NCBI GenBank assembly: GCA_900752115.1
Contig: CAADUC010000021.1
Coordinates: forward strand, 1 to 24,968
Direction: 5' to 3'
DNA from: Clostridia bacterium
Lineage (GTDB): Bacteria > Bacillota > Clostridia > Oscillospirales > Acutalibacteraceae
Length of the DNA stretch: 24,968 bases
The number at the start of each line of letters is the position of its first letter. Position 1 is the first letter of the stretch. Positions 14,079 to 21,109 of this stretch are shown here, piece by piece. The translations under genes were made by a program, and so were the position numbers. A model generated the notes under the pieces. That model made no database searches. It saw only the letters and a list, made by a program, of their open reading frames with translations, and was not told where the DNA came from.

Positions 14079-15383
14079 TCAGAAGACGTTTATAACAAAA
14101 TCTTTGCTACGCGCGACGCATATTCCTCGTTTAATTACAAAACACTGCACAGCATGAGTACCTGTATATAACGTTGACTCCTCTCTTCCGTTTACACCTT
14201 CATTGGAGTCATAAAAATCACCACGGAGGCATCCCGCGCGGGTGGCCTCGTCACCAGTATTTGTTATTTGCCACTTGACTGTATACGGGGCTTTAACTCC
14301 GGTTAGAGCTTTAAAGTGCAAAGAACAGTGTTTACTTAATGGTTGTCCATTGCTCTCATAAGCGACATAACTACCATCTGCGCCTTCAACCCTAAGTGTC
14401 ACTATTACTGCGCTCCCTCGGGCCATTGGCCAAGCGGACTTTTGGCGATGGGAAGCAGTTTTACAAGCAAGAAGATTATAAAGAGATTTACTCTCTTGAT
14501 TCTTCGGAAACTCTGTTCCTAGAATAGTCCGCCAAGTTTCACTTTCTGAACCATTATCATTTAACAGCTTTATATGCTCATCAAGCTTTAAAATGAAACC
14601 CTTAAAGTCATCAGTTGTATAACCAGCCAACAAATCGTTAGAATCAATTTTGCCTGATGGGTCGTCTATGTATGGGTTAATCCCAGCATCTACATATGCT
14701 TTTTTGTATGCAGAAACTATATTCTGCATTGTCTCAATCAGAAAGTCTTCCGTCGAGGCTGAAGAGTCTCCCAAATTGTCTGCAATTAGCTTTTCTAGCG
14801 TTATTCCTTTAGGATACTTGACTCCGCCGGGGCAGTGTTTACGTCTCCACCATTTGAAGATTTTGACCAGGGGCTTGTAGTTGTTATTATTATTCCGATT
14901 AGTTTCTGTTGACCAGTTTTTGTGCCCTTTGGGATCAGAGTTAGTCCAGGTGCCATCTTTGGAGTCAGCTATCCAATATAACGAATCATCATCTTTATCA
15001 ACGATAACAGGCACAACATCGATACTCAGTTGACTCAATTCAATCCCGACTGAATGATGCTGAATGGTGGCGGATCTGTAGGTGCTTGAGGCAACCAACA
15101 CATCATATAATTCTTGTAGTACCTTTGAAGAATCGTCGTCTTGGGAATGTGTTGTGACGACGATAATATCGACATCTCTTTTGTTGTCTTCTTTGGTGGG
15201 CCTAATTGACGTGTGTTTTGCGTACGAGCCAGAAAGAAATGTCTCCTTGTGCACATTGCTATATGTTTTATGCTGACGTAAATGATCGCGCAGACTGTTT
15301 TGAACACTACTGACGTACTGCACGGTAGTTTTGCTAGGCTCTATGTTGCGCAAAAAAGTATCAAAATCTTTTTGCTTAGCCAT
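14079..15383 (-). CDS. CD-NTase (SMODS) oligonucleotide cyclase with C-terminal AGS-C-like sensor domain
   Basis: This 434-residue protein fits the CBASS cyclase family that makes cyclic oligonucleotide alarm signals during phage infection. The nucleotidyltransferase core shows GSYAKHTSI from G52-S53, the metal-binding pair D70-x-D72 (RDVDIIVV) and the third acidic residue D122 (LSIDVVPV). Helical CD-NTase elements follow (KPLVKIFKWWRRKH). From about residue 310, the beta-rich segment containing YTVKWQITNTGDEATRAG, LRGDFYDSNEG and a final CFVIKRGICVARSKDF matches the AGS-C domain proposed as a sensor in SMODS proteins. The start has GGAGGAACTG and overlaps the preceding gene by 8 bp, so translation is coupled. 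It is the last gene of a three-gene AT-rich operon, which suggests horizontal transfer. The product nucleotide cannot be predicted from sequence. Confidence 0.88.
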   Translation of the reverse strand: MAKQKDFDTFLRNIEPSKTTVQYVSSVQNSLRDHLRQHKTYSNVHKETFLSGSYAKHTSIRPTKEDNKRDVDIIVVTTHSQDDDSSKVLQELYDVLVASSTYRSATIQHHSVGIELSQLSIDVVPVIVDKDDDSLYWIADSKDGTWTNSDPKGHKNWSTETNRNNNNNYKPLVKIFKWWRRKHCPGGVKYPKGITLEKLIADNLGDSSASTEDFLIETMQNIVSAYKKAYVDAGINPYIDDPSGKIDSNDLLAGYTTDDFKGFILKLDEHIKLLNDNGSESETWRTILGTEFPKNQESKSLYNLLACKTASHRQKSAWPMARGSAVIVTLRVEGADGSYVAYESNGQPLSKHCSLHFKALTGVKAPYTVKWQITNTGDEATRAGCLRGDFYDSNEGVNGREESTLYTGTHAVQCFVIKRGICVARSKDFVINVF

Positions 15384-16119
15384 TCAGTTCCTCCGAAACG
15401 GTTAAGGCTTTCATATATTCGTTCAAGTCGATCGCCGGTACAGTGCCTATCTCTTGAAGCAGCACTAGCAACTGCAGAAAGAAAAAGACAAGGGACTCAT
15501 TCGAGGTGCTTGTTTTCAGCTTTTTTTCTGCATAATCATAATAAAATGAGCCTGCTAATAATATACAACCGCAATCAATCTGCTGATCGTCGGTAAACGA
15601 TGAAAGGCAATTCTTAAAAGCGGTCTCAAAAGGTTTCGTCCACCCAGATTTAGTCGTTAGAATTCCAGAGAGTATCCTGTGAAGACGCTTAGGGGGATAG
15701 ACGCCAGCAGCATATGGAATAGAAGCTGACGTGCGATAAAGGCGGCGAACACTTGCAATCTTCTTACCCGCATACTCCATGTGTTCTTTTGTTAGATCTT
15801 GCTTAATCTCAAAAACTGCATATACGCTTTCGGCAGGGAGATAAAGTATTTCGTTTTGATTAAAGGCTAGATAAGAGTATTGTGCGTCATACAGAACCAG
15901 ATCAATCTGGTCACTTATATTCCCTTGTGAATCAATGATGGTTGCTTTTGCTGCCTTGTATCGTTTAGGCAGATACTTAGCGAACCATTCAATCCAGTTT
16001 GCTTCAGAATTGTCTCCTTTATCTGTTGGGTGGCTCAAAGCACCACTAAACTCTGCATCAGTGATCATGTGACGTTGCAAGGCAGAAAAAAGATCTTTTA
16101 AAATTGGAGCAACACTCAT
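15376..16119 (-). CDS. DUF6602-type protein with PD-(D/E)XK nuclease-like core (candidate effector)
   Basis: This 247-residue protein resembles the DUF6602 family by its GDNSEANWIEWF...YLPKRY start, the SDQIDLVLYDAQYS block and LPAESVYAVFEIKQDL. These contain the E...D...ExK arrangement of PD-(D/E)XK nucleases: E39 on the first helix, D73 in the QIDLVLYD strand and E104-I-K106 in the next strand. No signal peptide or clear membrane segment. Start at 16119 has AGAGAGG upstream. It lies 38 bp after the first NTase gene and overlaps the second by 8 bp. As the only non-cyclase gene in the operon it is the natural effector candidate, a DNA- or RNA-cutting enzyme switched on by a nucleotide signal. 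This is an inference; DUF6602 has no function known to me, and the fold could also be non-catalytic. Confidence 0.75.
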   Translation of the reverse strand: MSVAPILKDLFSALQRHMITDAEFSGALSHPTDKGDNSEANWIEWFAKYLPKRYKAAKATIIDSQGNISDQIDLVLYDAQYSYLAFNQNEILYLPAESVYAVFEIKQDLTKEHMEYAGKKIASVRRLYRTSASIPYAAGVYPPKRLHRILSGILTTKSGWTKPFETAFKNCLSSFTDDQQIDCGCILLAGSFYYDYAEKKLKTSTSNESLVFFFLQLLVLLQEIGTVPAIDLNEYMKALTVSEELNG

Positions 16120-16157
16120 ATTGATAACCTCTCTGTCAATTATTGTTGCTTACATCC

Positions 16158-16922
16158 TCACCAAATAATCTGTTCCCAGTATTGCTCGGTCATACTCTTC
16201 TGTGCCTGAGTAGAGAGAATCCTCTTTTCTCCCGCAGTAAGGTCATCGGAAAGAATATTGTTTGAATTGGCTGGGTCAACTACTCTTAAAGAGCCGATAT
16301 TGTCTCCGATATACCGCAAAAGATATGAGAAATTACTTGCTGTATCGGAGGAAGACCTACCGCTAAGCGCATCAATTGCAAGAGTTTCCAAATAGATGGA
16401 CGGGAATTCTAATCTATGGTTCTCACGCCAGACTTTTAAGGCAATTATTTCATTCCGCCGTCCAGAATTGTTCACCCGACTAATATGAGTATCGATATTT
16501 GTTTTTGTCCAAGTATCAGCTTTACTGCGGTAAAGACTATGATCGTTTCCGTACTGCCCTTGCCTTTTGGCGGGCACAAGGTCGATCTTTTGGCCTCCAT
16601 ACGTGATGCCAATTGAGACATTCTGCTTTCTAGCCGTTATTCCCTTTCTCGTAACCCAGTTATAAAGGGAATCATAAATCTCTTTCAATGAGTTTGTAGT
16701 GTTAGATGTAAGCGAAATAAACAAATCAAGATCCGTCGACAAATCAATAGCGGTTCCTTTGGCTCTTGAGCCTGACAATTTCGTCTCGCAAAGGCAACTG
16801 CCAGCCCATTCTGCAATAACCCTTTTCAGGGGATTTACGACATAATATACGGTGTTCGTATCTAATTGCGCTGGAAGCGCATGATTTCTGACTACATTCA
16901 TCACATACTCATTTGATGTCAT
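16158..16922 (-). CDS. Second CD-NTase/OAS-like nucleotidyltransferase
   Basis: This 254-residue protein carries a full nucleotidyltransferase active site: GSRAKGT from G51-S52, D64-x-D66 (STDLDLFISL) and third acid D114 (QKIDLVPAKR). The helical half includes NEIIALKVWRENHRLEFPSIYLE, and a C-terminal VDPANSNNILSDDLTAGEK resembles the DP..N segment of OAS/CD-NTases. It lacks the AGS-C extension of the other cyclase in this operon. Start is the ATG at 16922, with GGAG five bases upstream; a TTG nine codons earlier would destroy that ribosome site. It is the first gene of the operon and follows a leader of about 225 nt. Alternatives are an RNA- or protein-modifying nucleotidyltransferase (MNT-like) rather than a cyclase. 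Confidence 0.78.
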   Translation of the reverse strand: MTSNEYVMNVVRNHALPAQLDTNTVYYVVNPLKRVIAEWAGSCLCETKLSGSRAKGTAIDLSTDLDLFISLTSNTTNSLKEIYDSLYNWVTRKGITARKQNVSIGITYGGQKIDLVPAKRQGQYGNDHSLYRSKADTWTKTNIDTHISRVNNSGRRNEIIALKVWRENHRLEFPSIYLETLAIDALSGRSSSDTASNFSYLLRYIGDNIGSLRVVDPANSNNILSDDLTAGEKRILSTQAQKSMTEQYWEQIIW

Positions 16923-17248
16923 CTGAACTCCATTCTCCTCTCGAATCAATCAAAAAAATTCTTTACTGAAGCTGCCGTTCGTCAAACGCTGTATACCCGA
17001 ACACTGTATTTACTTCATTCTATAAGCTCTCTTGCCACAGTCATGCTCGGCAGAGTATCATTTTAATTCAGAATTCTTTGAAGCGATGCGCCCTCCGGGG
17101 GATCTATCTTTATCTACAGTCCCTTATTTTGTGACAACCTAACCACTATGGCTGTATTATACGGAGCCTGATCGCATCTTGTCAACCTAACCTTTTTGGT
17201 CTCAAAATGATAGTAATGATCTTTTCTCTTATTCGAAATTGTTTTCTG
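16923..17248 (-). other. Leader and promoter region of the CD-NTase operon
   Basis: No gene in 326 bp. It contains the promoter at 17156-17185 and a transcribed leader of about 225 nt before the first cyclase. The leader is AT-rich with a short GC patch (GATCCCCCGGAGGG) and no convincing small ORF. A secondary -10-like TATACA lies near 16990 without a good -35. Confidence 0.5.
17132..17192 (-). promoter_or_regulatory. Consensus promoter bracketed by 13-bp direct repeats
   Basis: On the minus strand TTGACA (17185-17180), an 18-bp spacer and TATAAT (17161-17156) form a near-perfect sigma-A promoter aimed at the CD-NTase operon. GGTTAGGTTGACA (17192-17180) overlaps the -35, and GGTTAGGTTGTCA (17144-17132) lies just after the expected start site, in the same orientation 48 bp away with one mismatch. 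This is what paired operators look like. The regulator is unknown; the XRE protein at 17829 is the nearest candidate. Confidence 0.75.
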
Positions 17249-17419
17249 TCAATCTTTAGGGGAGCGTCGTTCCTCCTGCCGGATGCGGTTTCTGTCATAG
17301 ACTTTTCGGCTTTGGACAATGCGCGTAACCGGGGAAAGCCCATTCCATGAGCCGCGCTTTGCGGCGTAGTATTTACGTTGTGCGTTCTTGCTTTGCTTCT
17401 TAAGCGGTGTCAGCTTCAT
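17249..17419 (-). CDS. Small basic protein, unknown function
   Basis: This 56-residue, lysine/arginine-rich protein (MKLTPLKKQSKNAQRKYYAA, then RGSWNGLSPVTRIV) resembles short accessory ORFs I associate with clostridial integrative elements. Start at 17419 has AAGGAG about 10 bases upstream. It overlaps the end of the next upstream gene by 20 bp, so the two are coupled. The longer frame running upstream through the neighbour's coding sequence is a shadow. No domain recognised; its charge could suit nucleic-acid binding (inference). Confidence 0.6.
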   Translation of the reverse strand: MKLTPLKKQSKNAQRKYYAAKRGSWNGLSPVTRIVQSRKVYDRNRIRQEERRSPKD

Positions 17420-17741
17420 TTTGATCTGCCGCTCCTTTCTCTTTTTCCACGGCATCCATAAATGCGCTGACTTCGGACACATAGTCGAGATGCCCGCAGA
17501 GCAGCATCGTCTTTTTAAGTTCCTCCAAGGCCGCCAAGAACTCTGGCACATCCCGTTTTCGGACGCGGCAAAGAATAACGCGATAGGGTGAACCTTCTTT
17601 GGTGTATTCCGACTCAAACCACACCCTGACCTTGTGCCGGGTGAACAGCTGGTCAGCAAGGTACGATGTCGTGTCAAAAAACAGGAAATACGCGTACCGC
17701 AGGGAGAATCTCTCTATCGTCCAATATAATTTTTCTCTCAA
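17400..17741 (-). CDS. Conserved-looking 113-residue protein, unknown function
   Basis: The protein starts with TTG at 17741, five bases after GGAGGG; there is no early ATG. It has an aromatic N-terminal half (RFSLRYAYFLFFDTTSYLADQL), a basic/strand-like middle (KVRVWFESEYTKEGSPYRVILCRVRKRD) and a helical C-terminus ending in charged residues. No signal peptide. It overlaps the downstream 56-residue gene by 20 bp and is divergent from the XRE gene at 17829 across an 87-bp space. No family recognised. Confidence 0.65.
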   Translation of the reverse strand: MREKLYWTIERFSLRYAYFLFFDTTSYLADQLFTRHKVRVWFESEYTKEGSPYRVILCRVRKRDVPEFLAALEELKKTMLLCGHLDYVSEVSAFMDAVEKEKGAADQNEADTA

Positions 17742-17767
17742 ATTACCCTCCGTTCTGAATTTTTCGC

Positions 17768-17796
17768 TTGCTTTTTCAAAACAAATCTGTTACTTT
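17768..17796 (+). promoter_or_regulatory. Probable promoter of the XRE gene
   Basis: TTGCTT (17768-17773), 17-bp spacer and TACTTT (17791-17796), about 30 bp before the XRE start. Confidence 0.5.
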
Positions 17797-17828
17797 GTAG
17801 CATCACTCTCTTGAAGGAGGTAATAGAC

Positions 17829-18197
17829 ATGGGCACGAAGGCCTATCCTGTGATCGACCTTATCGCCACGGGCAACAACATCCGTCGCCTGCGTCTGGAA
17901 CGCGGCCTGACGGTTCGGGATCTGCAGAGCTACTTCGGCTTTGAGGAACCGCGGGCGATCTACAAGTGGCAGAAAGGCGAAAGCCTTCCCACTGTAGATA
18001 ATTTGTACGCACTAGGATCTCTCTTTGAGGTTCCAATGGATCAGATCCTGATTCCCACTACGGTACAACTTCATATCGTTGGTGAGCAGCAGGCTGAGGC
18101 CTGCTGCTCAAATCGTTTTATGACCGGCTGTTTTGGATACGGCAAGAGTTCAATGCAACTTCAACCATTTGTTCCGTTTGCATTGCCGGCGGCCTGA
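17829..18197 (+). CDS. XRE-family helix-turn-helix regulator
   Basis: This 122-residue protein has a Cro/CI-type helix-turn-helix at about residues 14-70 (NNIRRLRLERGLTVRDLQSY, then AIYKWQKGESLPTVDNLYAL), ending FEVPMDQILI. The start ATG at 17829 has a strong GAAGGAGGT; a TTG six codons upstream lies within that site. After about residue 80 the sequence is cysteine- and phenylalanine-rich and does not resemble the family. The -1 frame of the same DNA stays open for another ~115 codons, so the C-terminus may be altered. It is the only plus-strand gene in the right half and is the closest regulator to the CD-NTase operon. Confidence 0.8.
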   Translation: MGTKAYPVIDLIATGNNIRRLRLERGLTVRDLQSYFGFEEPRAIYKWQKGESLPTVDNLYALGSLFEVPMDQILIPTTVQLHIVGEQQAEACCSNRFMTGCFGYGKSSMQLQPFVPFALPAA

Positions 18198-18528
18198 CGA
18201 GTCACACTTTCGGCGCAGTTCCCGGAGAAAAAGATCAGTATTTTGATCGTTATAATCTCGTAACCAGCGAGTTAGGCTTGTATGCCCTACAATGGAGATG
18301 TCAGTATGAAAGGAGAAGTGAGAGTAGTGAAAAGAGTGATCCAGATGTAAGAATGCAGGACGGCGATGGAGAAGCTGAGAGCTTTTTTCATATTATGAAG
18401 GCTCGTAGGGTGAGCCGAACCGAAATATCCTTACGGATGTATGCAGCCTTATAGTTCATCTGCACCTGAACCGGTATCCGTATTCTCTTATCTTGCCGCA
18501 CCCAAAACAGCCGGTCTGCGCCGGAGGC
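18198..18528 (+). other. 331-bp stretch with an open frame lacking a start codon
   Basis: No standard gene. A plus-strand frame, -1 relative to the XRE gene, is open from 18098 to the stop at 18452. Its text is protein-like (AGGLTSHTFGAVPGEKDQYF; SFFHIMKARRVSRTEISLRM), but it has no ATG until 18353 and no ribosome site there. It may be a remnant fused or frameshifted out of a longer protein. A 14-codon ATG frame at 18306 also exists. Beyond 18452 nothing is recognised until the minus-strand gene ending at 18529. Confidence 0.35.
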
Positions 18529-19167
18529 TTAAGCCTTGGCGTTTTCCGTATATGCCTCAAACGCCTCGGCAAAGCTGGCGTTCACATCAAAAGGCGGCTC
18601 ATATTCCACCCTGGAGGTCACAAGGCACAGGTCGATTTTCGCGGAGGTTTCGTCGGTCTGCCTGTTCAGCTTGGCAAGCTCTGCGCGGATAACTTTACGA
18701 TCATAGTTGATAGTGGTCACACGCTTCACATCGCAGCGGTAGGATATCTGATTGCCCTCGGCGTTGAAGCGATAGCCGGTGCCGCCGCCCGTAATCGTCT
18801 GCTCGGAGCTGCGCAGATCGTTCATCCGCTTAAAGGTACGGGCAACACTCTGTCGGCTCGCATTGAGACTAACCTCACTGTCCATGTCGATGTCCAGCCC
18901 ATCCTTCGACCGACGGATGGCGGCGCACAGCGCGGCCTTTTCATTCAACAGATACAGCAGAAATTGGGCGATGCCTGTGATCTGCTCGTAATACTCCGTT
19001 TCCGGCACAGAAAGAACCGTTTCATCCTCCACTTCGGTCATAACCTTGTGGCGCAGGTAGGTATTCTCGACTTTTGTAACATTGGAGTCACGGTCAAGAA
19101 TGCTCTGCGCCTCGTCCATAAAGGACTGAAGCTTATTCTGATAGCGGAATGCTTCTTTCAAATTCAT
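18529..19167 (-). CDS. Conserved accessory protein, unknown function (212 aa)
   Basis: The protein begins MNLKEAFRYQNKLQSFMDEA and is predicted mainly helical and charged. It resembles a protein widely carried by accessory regions of gut Clostridia, but I know no function for it. The middle part has an NASRQSVARTFKRMNDL helix and a strand-rich TGGGTGYRFNAEGNQISYRC stretch. Start at 19167 has GGGGGAT upstream; extra in-frame codons to 19233 overlap the preceding gene and are not likely. No signal peptide or membrane segment. It follows the 430-residue gene by 62 bp on the same strand. Confidence 0.7.
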   Translation of the reverse strand: MNLKEAFRYQNKLQSFMDEAQSILDRDSNVTKVENTYLRHKVMTEVEDETVLSVPETEYYEQITGIAQFLLYLLNEKAALCAAIRRSKDGLDIDMDSEVSLNASRQSVARTFKRMNDLRSSEQTITGGGTGYRFNAEGNQISYRCDVKRVTTINYDRKVIRAELAKLNRQTDETSAKIDLCLVTSRVEYEPPFDVNASFAEAFEAYTENAKA

Positions 19168-19229
19168 GTTTATCCCCCTGCTATAAAAATTCTTTTCTGT
19201 TCCCATTGTAGTTCTTACCCGCGGCAAAG

Positions 19230-20522
19230 TCATTGAACTTGTGGTTCATTACATTCGGCCAATTCACAGCCGATTTGAGCAAGCGCCACGTTTTTTTCCT
19301 CATACCAAGTACAATACGGCAGAAACTTTTCCCTATCCTCGTCGGGCAAATTCATATAGTCGATAATATTCTTGCCAGGAAACAAACTCTCGCAGTATGA
19401 TGGAAAGACCCCCTCCGGCACGATCCCGATTTTCTCCTTTTCCGCCAATCTGTCTGCCAGAAGATACGCCTTTGCCAGGTAAACCGGGATATTTGCTCTT
19501 GTCAGAGCAAGATAGAACTTCACGGTTTCGATCGTCCTGTTCCATGCATCGCCGGCTAAGAACAGGAAATAACCACGCGCATCTTCCACCACCTGAAGGT
19601 CGATATGAGTGGAATTCCCGCCGCGGCATACCTCCCACGGATGGCCGCCCTGTTCTCTGTCATGGAGCCACGAATGAAACGCCTCGGGGCTGTCTGCATT
19701 GATATCCCGCAATCCTTCGTCTCGCCCATCGGCATGGAGATAGTACTGTTCCTTCGGGGAGTTATCGCAGCCGTTGTAACTGTTTTCTGCGTAGCCCATA
19801 GCACAAAATTGGAAAAAGTCATTTGCCGTCATGGATGGCAGACGTCCGCTTATCGCCTTATAATCCTCCGGCTGCAAGGACGCCTTTTCTATGAACTCGG
19901 CAACATCCGTGGATGAGATGTTTTTGAAGAAGTCGGCTCTTGCTTCGGGCCAGACATTCCAAAAATCCTTTCGGCAGATCGTGCCGGTACGATGCTGTGG
20001 CGGCAGATTTTCTCTGACAAAATCGTTATAGGTTCCCGCTTTCAGCATATCGATGCAATCCTTAACTCCATCGATCAACCAGTGTACAAACTCTGAAATT
20101 TCCATAGGGAATCCTGCCGGTTCTCTGCGTTTGTTCTGAACGATAACATAGCTGTGTCGGAGCATGATGGCCCGGTATCCTGCTGCTTCATCCTCCACCG
20201 CTTGAAGTTGATACCACTTGATTTCATCCGGAAACCAGCTTTTCCATTCTGTGATGAATTCGTCTTCCGTCTCGTAATTACCCTCGGCGATCTCGTCTTC
20301 TATACTACCAAAATCCTCAATCGGCCCGCGTTCCGCTCGAAGCCAAAGGATCTTTGCGCCGTTTTGAGAAACCGGAGCAATTTGTCTAAGCAGGGCGAAA
20401 AACTCGTCAAGCAGCTTGCGGCTTTCCGCATCATAGCATTGGCCTGTCATTCCGAATGGATCGTTTCGCCGCATCCATTGGATGTACCCATCTACTTTGG
20501 GCTGCGTTAATCTACCATCCAA
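19230..20522 (-). CDS. Uncharacterised 430-residue protein with TTG start
   Basis: Large soluble protein rich in Trp, Tyr and acidic residues. Distinct conserved-looking pieces include DGYIQWMRRNDPFGMTGQCY near the N-terminus, SMTANDFFQFCAMGYAENSY in the middle, and HPWEVCRGGNSTHIDLQV followed by a helix FYLALTRANIPVYLAKAYLL. I know similar proteins from clostridial accessory regions, without a function. The start is placed at TTG 20522 because AAAGGAGG lies eight bases upstream; the in-frame extension to 20612 (beginning MAYMMSDVHG) looks like the start of a phosphatase and overlaps the antitoxin gene. No signal peptide. Confidence 0.65.
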   Translation of the reverse strand: MDGRLTQPKVDGYIQWMRRNDPFGMTGQCYDAESRKLLDEFFALLRQIAPVSQNGAKILWLRAERGPIEDFGSIEDEIAEGNYETEDEFITEWKSWFPDEIKWYQLQAVEDEAAGYRAIMLRHSYVIVQNKRREPAGFPMEISEFVHWLIDGVKDCIDMLKAGTYNDFVRENLPPQHRTGTICRKDFWNVWPEARADFFKNISSTDVAEFIEKASLQPEDYKAISGRLPSMTANDFFQFCAMGYAENSYNGCDNSPKEQYYLHADGRDEGLRDINADSPEAFHSWLHDREQGGHPWEVCRGGNSTHIDLQVVEDARGYFLFLAGDAWNRTIETVKFYLALTRANIPVYLAKAYLLADRLAEKEKIGIVPEGVFPSYCESLFPGKNIIDYMNLPDEDREKFLPYCTWYEEKNVALAQIGCELAECNEPQVQ

Positions 20523-20592
20523 ACTCTTCTGCCTCCTTTGGAATGTCTTCTTTTTTATAGCCGAATGGAAACGAATGGCTTTGCCGTGAACA

Positions 20593-20811
20593 TCAGACAT
20601 CATATAGGCCATCGTCCATCATCTTCTCCCATCTTTGGACTTCTGCAAGATCCTCCTCCGTATAATCGAACGGAATGCGCTCGAGTCTGACTGTTTCTTC
20701 AAGAAACATGATCAATGCGTCTTCCATCGTCAATCCCAGCACAGAAAGTATATCCGAAGATTTGTCATAAATCTCCTTGGGGAGCCTCACCGTGATTGGC
20801 ACTAGTCCCAT
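20593..20811 (-). CDS. RelB/DinJ-like ribbon-helix-helix antitoxin
   Basis: This 72-residue protein begins with a strand PITVRLPKEIYDK and a helix-turn-helix SSDILSVLGLTMEDALIMFL, then EETVRLERIPFDY. That is the order seen in RelB/DinJ antitoxins, which repress their own operon and neutralise RelE/YafQ-type toxins. The C-terminus is acidic (DLAEVQRWEKMMDDGLYDV), as expected for toxin binding. Start at 20811 has AAAGGAGATTCAG. It overlaps the upstream 114-residue gene by 47 bp. No RelE/YafQ-like toxin gene was seen on either side, so it is an orphan or pairs with an unrecognised partner. Confidence 0.75.
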   Translation of the reverse strand: MGLVPITVRLPKEIYDKSSDILSVLGLTMEDALIMFLEETVRLERIPFDYTEEDLAEVQRWEKMMDDGLYDV

Positions 20812-21109
20812 CTGAATCTCCTTTTTCGTCAAAGAGCAGTCGATACATCGATATGAAGTCCACGACAAGCTGCGGATATTCGTAATAGAGGTGACGGCAG
20901 AGTCGTTTAAACAGGTTAAGGAAGCGTGGGTCATCTCCAAAGTCCAAAATACCGTCGAGGATATGCTCAATTTGATTTTTATCCGTAATCCGTCCTGCAA
21001 GCACCTCATCTACTGCTGGCAAATACTGGGCATACGCCAGATCACGGAGGTCGTTGATTCTTTCAACGACCTCCCGGACATTTTTCAAGAGTTCCTCATT
21101 GTGTCCCAT
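20765..21109 (-). CDS. Small helical protein, unknown function (114 aa)
   Basis: Mostly helical, acidic protein (LLKNVREVVERINDLRDLAY; IEHILDGILDFGDDPRFLNL; HLYYEYPQLVVDFISMYRLL). Its last ~16 residues overlap the antitoxin gene and look less natural, so the 3' end may be altered by an indel. Start at 21109 has AGGAGAAAG and overlaps the end of the phosphoesterase gene by 14 bp; the three genes seem coupled. No domain recognised. Confidence 0.6.
   Translation of the reverse strand: MGHNEELLKNVREVVERINDLRDLAYAQYLPAVDEVLAGRITDKNQIEHILDGILDFGDDPRFLNLFKRLCRHLYYEYPQLVVDFISMYRLLFDEKGDSDGTSANHGEAPQGDL

Noticed and set aside
13855..14157. 100-codon plus-strand frame at the island edge
   Set aside because: No SD, overlaps the cyclase 3' end and has no protein-like pattern.
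17132..17192. The 13-bp repeats as target-site duplications of a mobile element
   Set aside because: Only 35 bp lies between them, and they straddle a consensus promoter, so paired operators fit better; not formally excluded.
17420..17677. Extension of the 56-residue gene upstream
   Set aside because: Overlaps the whole 113-residue gene in another frame and is arginine/cysteine-rich; a good SD exists at the inner ATG.
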